Shown piece after piece: positions 47,151-55,416 of a stretch of DNA of 64,000 bases; position 1 is the first letter of the stretch; the number at the start of each line of letters is the position of its first letter. The notes beneath the pieces are model-generated. The model did not search any database. It saw only the letters and a program-made list of their open reading frames with translations, and was not told the origin of the DNA. Location of the stretch: assembly GCA_041484195.1 (NCBI GenBank), contig JBGPHC010000012.1, positions 1 through 64,000 on the forward strand. Direction: 5' to 3'. Both the position numbers and the translations under genes were made by a program. Origin of the DNA: PSRI01 sp041484195. Its GTDB lineage: Bacteria > Bacteroidota > Bacteroidia > Chitinophagales > Chitinophagaceae.

Positions 47151-47552
47151 ATGGACGCTACAGAATTCAATGCATACAACCAGCATCACGGGCCCCTCGT
47201 GCAATTTGAACTCCCGCCCATCAAAACACTAACTATTAAACGGGTCAAGTTCACTCCCCCAAAGTTTAAAAATATACAATCTTCATTGTCCAAATATAAA
47301 GAGGCGATCGAGATTACGATCGTTACTGAAAAGCCCATCCCAGTCCGCGCAGCCACGCCGGTCCTCTATATTGGCAAGGTGAAGGTGAGTTATTATGTTC
47401 CGGGTAAAGCTACCAACGAATACCGTTTCTACGCTTTTGAAATCGATCAGTTAAAAGACAATGATCCGATTATCTGGGGATGGAATAATGATCCGGTGGT
47501 CAATTTGAACCAGACTAAATTTTCCTACACATCAAAGAAAAAAGGCAAATAG
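47151..47552 (+). CDS. Small beta-rich protein of unknown function
   Basis: The ATG at 47151 gives 133 aa. A TTG at 47124 overlaps the previous stop and is less likely. The sequence alternates hydrophobic strands (AIEITIVTEKPIPV, TPVLYIGKVKVSYYV) and ends in a lysine-rich tail. I see no signal peptide, metal motif or known domain. Position between a hydrolase and an amine-oxidase-like gene on the same strand suggests a shared transcript and perhaps a subunit or assembly role (inference). Confidence 0.6.
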   Translation: MDATEFNAYNQHHGPLVQFELPPIKTLTIKRVKFTPPKFKNIQSSLSKYKEAIEITIVTEKPIPVRAATPVLYIGKVKVSYYVPGKATNEYRFYAFEIDQLKDNDPIIWGWNNDPVVNLNQTKFSYTSKKKGK

Positions 47553-47834
47553 CAACAGGCCTTCAGCAATCGGATCAGACTATTCTTTTTATTAACGATA
47601 CCTCAATGAAGCTCGTGGAGAATGTGTATCATCCAATAGTATCATGCAGATTCCGTATTGCCAATTTGTTTGCACCTTGAATCGTAATTGCGCGATATTG
47701 CCTTTGACGCCCTCCATGGATCATTACAAATGTGTATGACACCTCAATAATCATTCCTGAAAGAGGCAACCATAGCAAAAACCGATACCCACAACCCTAA
47801 TATAAAAACAGATAATCTCTTAAATAATAATACT

Positions 47835-49433
47835 ATGACCAAGCAACAACCTGATATCCTTGACCTAAAAATCAAGGAAGTCAAATCCATCACCACCGAA
47901 CAGGTGCAATCTGTCATGAACTCTGCCAGGTTGAAGAAATATTTCGGAAAGAACAAGCACATAATCTTATCCACCCAGTTTTTTGATCCTGATAAAAAAG
48001 AAAAACTGGTTGGCGGATGTGCGAGCAGGTATTCGGATTTTCATCAAATAACAGCCTATGATTATACCCGAAACCGATGTGTTCTTATCAGGATCAAATC
48101 CTGGAAAACCAAATCTATTGAAATCACAGAGTCCAATTTCCAGCCGGAGCCGACTGATGAAGAATTTGAAGCAGCAGTGAACCTTGTACTGAAAAGGGTG
48201 GGAAAAATGCAGTCCTACCTAAAAGATAAATCCATTCGCATTTTCAAGCCCATGCCTCCCACATTGGATATGCCGTTGCCTTCGGGAGAAATACAAAGGA
48301 CCATCAATGTCGGCATCCATTCGACGATCGGGGAAATCAGAAATGAGATCGTGGGTGTGAATATGATCACTCATGAAATCCTGCACTTCCAAAATGGTGC
48401 TCCAGGAGGAAGCGGTGATGGCAACGGCCAATGTGGCGTTGATGATGCCTTTCAATCCACCACTTCGAGAGGAACTGCCGGGCAGTGCTGGGTAACCGTT
48501 ACACAAGGTGGACAAGAGATTTGGAAATTTCTGGTCATAAGGCCAGCTGCCTCTTCGGGTACAAAAGGTTCAGCCATTGAATTGAAATTCGTGGACTACA
48601 AAAAGAAGCGAGTCTTATACCAGGCGCATGTACCCATTTTGAACATCCGGTACGACAATGATGCCTGTGGGCCTTTCCGGGATTGGCAATTCTCGGAAGG
48701 AATGTTCGATGCTAACGGCAATGATGTGGCCCCGGGAATCAGGCTTTGCAATGCTCCCGCGAAAACGATTTTAGACACGGACAATGACTCCGGTAATTTC
48801 AAAGGGGTAGCCATTTACGTAGAGGGACAGGAAGTAGTTCTGGTAAGTGAATTGGAAGCCGGTTGGTATCGCTACATCAGTCAATGGCGTTTGCATTCCA
48901 ATGGCACAATACTTCCCCGTTTTGGATTTGGAGCGGTACAAAATCACTGCGTATGCAATCTGCATCATCATCATGTGTACTGGCGGCTCGATTTTGACAT
49001 AGCAACGCCTGGAAATAATCTGGTTCAGGAATTCAATGATCCCATATTGGTAGGCAATTCCCATTGGCATAATAAAACATTTGAAATCAGGAGACTTAAG
49101 GACAGTAACCGGAAAAGAAAATGGAAAGTGAGTAATCCTTCTACTGGCTCCGCTTATGAAATCATTCCCGGACCTATGGATGGGGATGCCGATGGCTTCG
49201 GTATTGGTGACTTATGGGTATTGCGTTATCATGGCGGATCAGAAATTGATGATGGTGTTAGCCTAACCTTCGGCACTCCTGAGGAATGTAAGGAGCATAT
49301 TGATAATTTTATTAATGGCGAGGCGGTAGCAAACCAGGATGTGGTTGTTTGGTATGCCGCGCACTTTACCCATGATGTCAATGTGGAAACGGGGCATATC
49401 GTCGGACCTACCCTGAAATGCATTCAATGGTAG
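47835..49433 (+). CDS. Copper-amine-oxidase-like protein with atypical quinone site
   Basis: The C-terminal two-thirds of this 532-aa protein match the catalytic domain of copper amine oxidases: WYRYISQWRLHSNGTI at residues 344-359, where the family has the topaquinone tyrosine, then HHHHVYWRLD at 377-386, giving the Cu-binding HxH, then KWKVSNP, DLWVLRYH and DVVVWYAAHFTHD with the third Cu histidine (His513). The cofactor Tyr is kept as Y345, but the N-Y-D/E context needed for its self-processing is WYR. The Tyr-to-HxH spacing is only 32 residues, and the base Asp upstream is not evident. There is no signal peptide. It is either a divergent amine oxidase or a copper-binding descendant. Confidence 0.78.
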   Translation: MTKQQPDILDLKIKEVKSITTEQVQSVMNSARLKKYFGKNKHIILSTQFFDPDKKEKLVGGCASRYSDFHQITAYDYTRNRCVLIRIKSWKTKSIEITESNFQPEPTDEEFEAAVNLVLKRVGKMQSYLKDKSIRIFKPMPPTLDMPLPSGEIQRTINVGIHSTIGEIRNEIVGVNMITHEILHFQNGAPGGSGDGNGQCGVDDAFQSTTSRGTAGQCWVTVTQGGQEIWKFLVIRPAASSGTKGSAIELKFVDYKKKRVLYQAHVPILNIRYDNDACGPFRDWQFSEGMFDANGNDVAPGIRLCNAPAKTILDTDNDSGNFKGVAIYVEGQEVVLVSELEAGWYRYISQWRLHSNGTILPRFGFGAVQNHCVCNLHHHHVYWRLDFDIATPGNNLVQEFNDPILVGNSHWHNKTFEIRRLKDSNRKRKWKVSNPSTGSAYEIIPGPMDGDADGFGIGDLWVLRYHGGSEIDDGVSLTFGTPEECKEHIDNFINGEAVANQDVVVWYAAHFTHDVNVETGHIVGPTLKCIQW

Positions 49434-50065
49434 TATGAGGGACGCCTATTACTTCTTTAGGTGTTCATGTCACTTTTGATCACCATAAGCATTTTTATGT
49501 AAGAAAGAGTAAGCTCCAAATGTGTTATTTGAAGGATTAATTAATGCTGAAAAAAGAATCCTTGGAAGAAATGACCTCAGGGATTCGTCCGTTCAAAATG
49601 CATAAAGTCTATGGCACTCCTCCGGCTTCCCCCCAATTTAATTGTAACTCTGCGGCGAACTACAACTTGTTTGTTTGATAAAGTTATCCTATGGATTTGA
49701 TTATTGAAAGGCGATTTTTGCAATAGTGTTGTGTTAGCAGTTGGCTTATTTGATTGATGCAGTGTTCGGGTATGCATGCAAACACCTTTTTTACGCCTTA
49801 CTTAGTGTTTCCCACCAAATTCTCCACCCCGCTAATGGCGTAATTCGCTTCCAGCAACCCTTCCATTCTTTCAAAAAAAAGATAGCTTCCCGGATAAAAA
49901 AGAGGGCATTATTACATGCGGAATTATTTAAGACCCCCCTTTGTTTGCAGCACGCCATATTAATGGCCTACTGTCCAATAGAGCAAGAATAATTGTAACT
50001 TTGAGGTAATTGTCTTTTGGCTTTTGTCAGATTACATTATTTTTCTTTCATGCAATTTTTCTTTC
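49434..50065. other. Gap holding only a degraded gene fragment
   Basis: Apart from the pseudogene fragment at about 49800-49895 I see no gene here. Just before the hemolysin-III-like start, the 15-bp string TTTTCTTTCATGCAA is repeated in tandem, which creates two nearby ATGs in different frames; the second (50066) is the one in frame. Confidence 0.5.
49800..49895 (-). pseudogene. Degraded copy of the small gene at 52855-53187
   Basis: On the minus strand one frame reads ERMEGLLEANYAIS, then GVENLVGNTK, closely matching ERMEGLLEANYAIC and GNLASNTK of the intact gene. The preceding EAIFF is in another frame because a run of eight T is one base short. Only about 30 codons remain recognisable, so a copy was duplicated and lost. 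Confidence 0.65.
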
Positions 50066-50704
50066 ATGCAATCCACAAATCTAAAATTAGGCATTAAACA
50101 AGAATTGGTCAATAGCATTATACATGGATTTGGCATCCTTTTCGGTATCGTTTCTATTCCTATACTGATAGCCCTTGCAACAAAAAGCGATAACACTCCA
50201 GGCATTATTGGAGCCGCTATTTATGGATTTTGCTTTTTAATGGTCTTCGCCTTTTCTACACTATATCATGGCTTTCAGCAAGCACAGGTAAAAGAAATAT
50301 TACAAATTCTTGACCATATAAGCATCTATTTTCTAATAGCAGGTACTTACACTCCCTTTTTGTTGATTTATATGAATAATGCATTTGGAATTACGCTGCT
50401 ATCGGTATTATGGGGTTTGACGGCATTAGGATCTATTTACAAGATTTTTTTTACCGGGAGATGGGATAAGTTGTCCACTTTCATTTACCTGGCAATGGGC
50501 TGGATCATGATAGTGGGCGGACGCACTTTTTTTGTTAGCCTGCCTACACCGGTACTTATTATGATTTTTATTGGCGGTGGACTTTACAGTTTGGGTGTTA
50601 TTTTTTATCTCTGGGAAAAATATACATATAACCATGCTATCTGGCACTTCTTTGTATTGGCAGCAGCTATTTGCCATTATGTAGCCATATTACTTGCTGT
50701 GTAA
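50066..50704 (+). CDS. Hemolysin III/PAQR family membrane protein
   Basis: The 212-aa protein has seven membrane helices and the PAQR metal-site pattern: Ser and His in FAFSTLYHG, Asp in LDHISIYFLIAGTYTPF, and two His in HAIWHFFVLAAAICHY. The family was named for hemolysis seen on overexpression, but many members are ceramidase-like zinc hydrolases or channels. The ATG at 50066 gives the usual N-terminus (LKLGIKQELVNSIIHGFG); a TTG at 50024 would only add a poor leader. It is a stand-alone gene. Confidence 0.88.
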   Translation: MQSTNLKLGIKQELVNSIIHGFGILFGIVSIPILIALATKSDNTPGIIGAAIYGFCFLMVFAFSTLYHGFQQAQVKEILQILDHISIYFLIAGTYTPFLLIYMNNAFGITLLSVLWGLTALGSIYKIFFTGRWDKLSTFIYLAMGWIMIVGGRTFFVSLPTPVLIMIFIGGGLYSLGVIFYLWEKYTYNHAIWHFFVLAAAICHYVAILLAV

Positions 50705-51199
50705 TTTGACATAGGTTTCAAAATAAAACGATGGCTCGATGAGCAGGGCGCAATCAAATTAAGCTAAATATAATGCCTCGATTTTCTTAAATCTTCCTGC
50801 CAGTATTATTGCGCATACTTCACAGCCTCATCTGTAATACCGGATTTCCAGTTTTCCAAATTATATTGCCAATTTGCTCCGGCAAATTGAGATCCCTTGC
50901 AAAATCATAGTGATTACAAGTGTTTTTAGTGGGTCACATTAAATGGTTTAGATATACCAGGCTTCTCAGAAAAGGGTTATAGGATGGAACATATCCAATG
51001 TACCCAAACTCCTGAAGTTCCTTCATGCACTTATGATAAGTTGCCCGCGCATGAATTTCCGAAAATTAAAACTGCAAGCAAGCACCAACGAATCTTCTAT
51101 CATTTCATTCACACCGACCTGGTTTGTGTTTCGCATTTCGCCAAAGCCATCCCCCGTGGTTTTTTCATCTTCTTTTGCTGGCACAGTAGTTCACGCCAT
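50705..51199. other. Gap with only short coding-like remnants
   Basis: Between the hemolysin-III gene and the first REP hairpin there is no convincing gene. On the minus strand around 50806-50900 two frames look briefly protein-like (one ends NWKSGITDEAVKYAQ), which suggests the tail of a lost gene. A stray half REP arm (AGCACCAACG) lies near 51080. Confidence 0.35.
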
Positions 51200-51673
51200 A
51201 GTTGGTGTTTGGCGTTTTACAAAAGACCTCCTTAAAATTAAGGCCGTAAGCGAGCACCAACTATTACTCGTCTCATGTTGTTGGTGCTCCCCGGCTACTT
51301 TTTTCAAACAGTATGAGGCCATTCAAGGGGAAACACCAACAACGGCTTTAGCGAGCACCAACTATACCGCGACGCCTTAGTCCTCGTCTTATGTTGTTGG
51401 TGCTCCCCGCCTACTTTTCACGCCATAGTTGGTGTTTCGCGATTATTCCAAAGACTTCCTGAAAATTAGAGCACCAACTATACCGCGACGCCTTAGTTGG
51501 TGTTTCCCGGTACACCAAAGACATCTCCAAATTTAAAGTGGTAGGGAGCACCAACTAAACCATGGCGCCTTAGTCCTCGTCTCAAGTTGTTGGTGCTCCC
51601 CAGCTACTTTTTTCAAACAGTATGAGGCCATTCAAGGGGAAACACCAACAACGGCTTTAGCGAACACCAACTA
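51200..51673. repeat. REP/BIME cluster downstream of the RAYT gene
   Basis: Hairpin units of two types alternate here. Type A (AGTTGGTGTTTCCCGG to GGGAGCACCAACT) is at 51200-51262, 51427-51480 and 51495-51557. Type B (GTTGTTGGTGCTCCCC to GGGGAAACACCAACAAC) is at 51277-51343, a truncated copy at 51393-51408, and 51586-51652. Further half arms (AGCACCAACTAT) sit between them. Links such as CCGCGACGCCTTAG recur. They are the expected substrates of the RAYT transposase next to them. Confidence 0.9.
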
Positions 51674-51681
51674 TAGCTCTG

Positions 51682-52200
51682 TCAGTCTCTGTAATGAGTT
51701 AAGAATCCCCAATTATCAATCCCCGTTTCATAAAACATTGCCGATGAATATTTATAGTCTGCCGGCAATAAGCATAAACCTGCCCTGACCGGATTGTAGT
51801 GAATATATCCTAGTTTTTGAAGTAAAACTGCCTCCGTGCGCAATTCTATACTTAGTGCATTTCTTTCCCAAAATTGATACTTCCTGTCTTTCGCATCTAC
51901 TCTGAATTGTTCCAGCACAGTCGGGTGGCACTTTTTCAAATCTGCTTTTATTTTTTGAGCAGTGTATTTCAGAAAATCACGTTGCACTGTCTCCGGATCT
52001 ACACATGGCTGCATCTGCCAAATTAGATGAATATGATTAGACATAATTACAAATGAATGGAGAAGTATTCTCTGGTCATTGACAAGAAATCGGAGACTTT
52101 CAACAACAACATCCTTGTACTTATCCGGCCCCAAGAGATTCTGCCATTCCAAGTTAGTAGCTGTAAAAAATTGCGGGAATTCAGTAATGATTGTTGCCAT
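51682..52200 (-). CDS. REP-associated tyrosine transposase (RAYT, Y1 family)
   Basis: With the ATG at 52200 the product is 172 aa (an upstream ATG at 52293 would add 31 unusual residues). It shows the Y1 HUH motif MSNHIHLIW (H56, H58) and the downstream catalytic-Tyr motif GYIHYNPVRAG (Tyr132). RAYTs are IS200-like single-strand nucleases that do not carry their own IS ends but act on REP hairpins. Intact hairpins of two types lie directly on both sides of this gene and are scattered up to 21 kb away, which fits an active or recently active system. Confidence 0.92.
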   Translation of the reverse strand: MATIITEFPQFFTATNLEWQNLLGPDKYKDVVVESLRFLVNDQRILLHSFVIMSNHIHLIWQMQPCVDPETVQRDFLKYTAQKIKADLKKCHPTVLEQFRVDAKDRKYQFWERNALSIELRTEAVLLQKLGYIHYNPVRAGLCLLPADYKYSSAMFYETGIDNWGFLTHYRD

Positions 52201-52300
52201 ACAAATTGCAAAATCGGCACCTTCGTTCGCATAAACATTAGGAAAATAACAAAAAATTAAAAGAATATTGCACCGAGCAAAATGGAAAAACACTGTTTAT

Positions 52301-52730
52301 AGTTGGTATTTCCTCCATAGGCGGATACATCCAGGGCTTTGAAGAATTAAAGCGAACACCAACTATACCGCGACGCCTTAGTTGGTGTTTCCCGGTACAC
52401 CAAAGACATCTCCAAATTTAGAGTGGTAGGGAGCACCAACTAAACCATGGCGCCTTAGTCCTCGTCTCATGTTGTTGGTGCTCCCCGGCTACTTTTTTCA
52501 AACAGTATGAGGCCATTCAAGGGGAAACACCAACAACGGCTTTAGCGAACACCAACTATACCGCGACGCCTTAGTTGGTGTTTCCCGGTACACCAAAGAC
52601 ATCTCCAAATTTAGAGTGGTAGGGAGCACCAACTAAACCATGGCGCCTTAGTCCTAGTTTAATGTTGTTGGTGCTCCCCGGTAACTTTTTTCAAACAGTA
52701 GGAGACCATTCAAGGGGAAACACCAACAAC
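52301..52730. repeat. REP/BIME cluster upstream of the RAYT gene with 193-bp period
   Basis: Type A hairpins at 52301-52364 (diverged), 52380-52442 and 52573-52635 alternate with type B at 52471-52537 and 52664-52730. The A-B pair repeats at exactly 193 bp, with nearly identical sequence including spacers, so it is a recent tandem duplication of a composite BIME. The next 120 bp up to the small gene at 52855 show nothing further. Confidence 0.9.
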
Positions 52731-52854
52731 GGCATAAATATCTTTGCCTATATAGCTGGGTGCCGAGCACGACTCCAAACAATATTGGTGACTTGAAGCA
52801 TTTAAAACAACTGGGAATATCTGGCATTAGCCTATATAATGTAGATCAGGCAAG

Positions 52855-53187
52855 TTAAAATAGCGCTTCCTTTTCATTATGACGAGTTTTCACACCCTTG
52901 GTGTTACTCGCCAAATTCCCATCCCCGCAAATAGCATAATTCGCCTCCAGCAACCCTTCCATTCTTTCATAAAAGAAAATAGCTTCGCTGCGGCAGTCCT
53001 GATCCCAATGGTTCAGCTCCTCCGAACTCAGGAGGGCTTTCATCATCTGCCAGAGCCTTTGCTTGGAGTCATTGAGACCGAATTCCTGGAAAAAATTGGA
53101 GATGAAGGCATGAGGGTTGGAAGCAGGGTTGGTTAGGGGGATTATGGATTCGATTCCAGGAGCAGGAGCTACATTAATAGTTTTCAT
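52855..53187 (-). CDS. Small helical protein of unknown function with a degraded paralogue nearby
   Basis: The 110-aa protein is mostly helical (SKQRLWQMMKALLSSEEL, EAIFFYERMEGLLEANYAI) with a short disordered tail and no signal peptide. I do not recognise the family. It diverges from an XRE-type regulator across 137 bp containing a perfect palindrome, so it is probably controlled by that regulator. A frameshifted fragment of a second copy lies at 49800-49895, showing that the gene has been duplicated locally. Confidence 0.6.
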   Translation of the reverse strand: MKTINVAPAPGIESIIPLTNPASNPHAFISNFFQEFGLNDSKQRLWQMMKALLSSEELNHWDQDCRSEAIFFYERMEGLLEANYAICGDGNLASNTKGVKTRHNEKEALF

Positions 53188-53262
53188 ATTATTTTATTAG
53201 TTTGGTTAGAGATAGCGCTGAGTATAGCCAGTTGGATATATAAAAGTAAAGATAATCAAATT

Positions 53263-53280
53263 AATGGTACTTGTACCATT
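53263..53280. promoter_or_regulatory. Palindromic candidate operator for the XRE regulator
   Basis: AATGGTAC-TT-GTACCATT is a perfect 8-bp inverted repeat with a 2-bp centre, 44 bp before the regulator's ATG and 75 bp from the divergent gene's start. Size and symmetry suit binding by a dimeric XRE repressor, with autoregulation and control of the 110-aa gene as the likely outcome. Confidence 0.6.
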
Positions 53281-53324
53281 GCACGACTAATTTATTTTCC
53301 CTCCCTTGCCACTAAATTCTTTCC

Positions 53325-53558
53325 ATGGGAAACCTTACAAGAATTGAGCAATATATAATCAACAAAGTGCGGGAGAAGAGGAACGAGTTAGGCATGTCGC
53401 AGGCTGAACTATCTCAAAGGTTAAATATGAATGAGAGCTTTGTCTCGCATGTGGAAACTCCCAACAGAAGGGCAAAATATAATATCAATCATCTTAATGC
53501 GCTTGCAAAGGTTTTTAAATGCTCACCGAAGGATTTCTGGCCGGAGAAGGGGATATGA
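53325..53558 (+). CDS. XRE-family helix-turn-helix regulator
   Basis: The 77-aa protein is almost entirely a lambda-Cro/HipB-type DNA-binding domain: VREKRNELGMSQAELSQRL for the first helices, NMNESFVSHVETP for the recognition part, and NHLNALAKVFKCSPKDFW closing the fold. It has no extra sensor domain, so it is probably a repressor of the divergent small gene and of itself. The palindrome between the two genes is the natural target. Small XRE proteins in such places often belong to addiction or phage-like modules, but no toxin is recognisable. Confidence 0.88.
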   Translation: MGNLTRIEQYIINKVREKRNELGMSQAELSQRLNMNESFVSHVETPNRRAKYNINHLNALAKVFKCSPKDFWPEKGI

Positions 53559-53656
53559 AAGGATCAAGAATTGATTTGTTTCCAACCTATTCAACATCCC
53601 GGAATGCCGGGTCAACATGACTGGAATCTGTATTCAGAACTGAAAAAGAAGCGAGA

Positions 53657-54343
53657 TTAATACTCACGTGTACTGTTGGTGAGTGTATCTTTTGGAACGG
53701 TTGGTTGATTTAAGTAGGCTGAATTTTCCCATATATTTCTCTTCAGTAATTCAGACACAATAGGGGAAAATATTCCGCTAATTACAAGAGTTACTAGCGC
53801 AATCAACCACCAGTATTTTTTAGGCCATGCCTCTGCTTTTAAATTTTGCCTTGTTAGCTCTTTCACATCTACGTCAATTTCAGTTAATCTCCTAATGATG
53901 TCATTGTAATTTTCTTTTTGGGCTTCTTCTAAATAGAATTTTTTCTTGTAATCAATAGCCCCTTTCTTCAGTAAAGTAATAGTTCTATATTTTGGCAAAT
54001 CCTGTTCATATTGCATCATGACCGAAACATGTTCATTATAAAGCAATATTTCAATAGCATCAGACACTTCCTGCCAGGAATATTTTGTAATTTTTACATC
54101 TTCCCATTTTACCCTAATTTCATTAAATAGGTTATTTTCCTCTATTACTCTATTCACATATTTATCTGGGTTGTTTAATAGATCAACTAAATATCCTAAT
54201 TCGAAAACACATGTTGAAATATCATCTTTATAAAGAGGGCAATGCCCTTCTACCTTTGTTCCAGCAGCCGTATATGTGATTTTACCTTTTAAATATAGAG
54301 CGGCTAAAATTTCATGTTCTAAGACGGGTTTTTGATTACTCAT
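53657..54343 (-). CDS. C-terminally membrane-anchored protein next to a trypsin-like protease
   Basis: The 228-aa protein has a helical N-terminal domain starting HEILAALYLKGKITYTAAG. A coiled-coil-like stretch (about residues 140-180) follows, then one membrane helix near residues 182-202 (WWLIALVTLVISGIFSPIV), with a short polar tail. I recognise no family. It lies 37 bp downstream of the frameshifted serine-protease gene on the same strand, so the two probably formed an operon in which a membrane protein worked with a secreted protease. Confidence 0.6.
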   Translation of the reverse strand: MSNQKPVLEHEILAALYLKGKITYTAAGTKVEGHCPLYKDDISTCVFELGYLVDLLNNPDKYVNRVIEENNLFNEIRVKWEDVKITKYSWQEVSDAIEILLYNEHVSVMMQYEQDLPKYRTITLLKKGAIDYKKKFYLEEAQKENYNDIIRRLTEIDVDVKELTRQNLKAEAWPKKYWWLIALVTLVISGIFSPIVSELLKRNIWENSAYLNQPTVPKDTLTNSTREY

Positions 54344-54380
54344 AATATGGATTTACCTATTGTGCAAGATTTTAGCCATT

Positions 54381-55020
54381 TCACTTAAGATATTTAACAA
54401 TGGGTATAAGGGAATGCCCTATATCAGTAATCTTTTTACTCTCATTGCGTGTGGTATCATTGTATAATGATCCTTCGTGTATGCCAATAACTTCAATGTT
54501 AGGATTAAGAATCGGAGCTCCAGAATAACCAGCGGTTCCGTGGCCCGGATATTCAAAATAATCAATCACACCTTTTTTGCCAACCACTGAAACTATCGAT
54601 GACTCTAACTGAAAAGGAATTTTATCATTCTTGTGGTACGCGATGATAAAAATGTCAGAAAGTGCTAATATATCATATGAGTTTCTAATTGCAAAAAGGG
54701 GTTTGCGATATTGTTGTTTTGGCCTCTAAAAGTGCAATATCTTCTTTCTCTAAAATTTTCTTCACTTTTAGTTTATACCACTTAAATTGACCTGTATAGA
54801 AGCAAAATTCATGCGCAGTATCAATAATGTGCACACATGTAATTACAAAATTTCCTCTGCCTGAAACAAATCCAGTACCTACGGGATAAATACTGTCATA
54901 TACTATTTCTCCTATGCTACTTAAATCAATTGCGTCGCCTTGCGATTTTGCGCAAAATGAGTTAATAATTAAAGTAAGTACTACAATTATTTTTGAAAGA
55001 TACGTTGTGACTGCTCCCAT
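54381..55020 (-). pseudogene. Trypsin-like serine protease gene with one frameshift
   Basis: The frame from the ATG at 55020 gives a signal peptide (ending FCAKSQ), then GTGFVSGRGNFVITCVHII with the catalytic His and KEDIALLEAK with the Asp. It ends at a stop near 54685. The next frame continues with PLFAIRNSYDILALSDIFII, then VVGKKGVIDYF and the nucleophile motif GHGTAGYSGAPIL. The shift falls in a homopolymer tract (five A, four G on the plus strand), a typical slippage or sequencing-error site. Joined, it would be a complete small chymotrypsin-fold protease of about 210 aa, like those followed by a membrane partner. Confidence 0.75.
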
Positions 55021-55194
55021 TAAGATAAGCAAAATATTTCATGAGAAAAGAAGAAATGGATCTAGTCTACTTACAGTCAATTATGATTTTTTTATTAGTT
55101 GAAAAAAAATTGCTGTTCAATTGATTGCATCCTTTTCCTTTGAATACTAAAAATGACTCAACAGTCTTAGATAAACTGTCCAATTTATAAGGGG

Positions 55195-55290
55195 CTGGTA
55201 CAAGAGTCTTTCATTGAATACTGTACCACCGAGATGGGAGAAGCCGAAATCAACTATTTGCAAATCCAGCCTCTGCCTTCAGGATATTAA
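55195..55290 (+). pseudogene. Possible C-terminal fragment of a lost gene
   Basis: A frame without a start codon reads ESFIEYCTTEMGEAEINYLQ, then IQPLPSGY and a TAA stop. Composition looks coding, but it is too short to identify. It lies in the 384-bp gap between the broken protease and the broken DUF4145 gene; nothing else is seen there. Confidence 0.25.
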
Positions 55291-55416
55291 TTGTGGCAAA
55301 CAATAGAACGACCAATCAAATTTAATTATTAAATTTAGTGATGTTGCGGTAAATTCATTACAAATTTTCGCATTTATAAGGCTCTGTTCAAAGTGCACAA
55401 TTATTAAATAAGACTT

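Noticed and set aside
49800..49820. GTGTTTCCCACC string resembling a REP arm
   Set aside because: It is the reverse complement of the GNTK codons in the degraded gene copy and has no paired arm.
51033..51380. Overlapping plus-strand frames of 83 and 115 codons
   Set aside because: They run through REP hairpins and change composition at each repeat, so they are chance frames.
51200..52730. CRISPR array
   Set aside because: The repeats are hairpin pairs with conserved spacers and irregular spacing, no cas genes are near, and a RAYT gene explains them.
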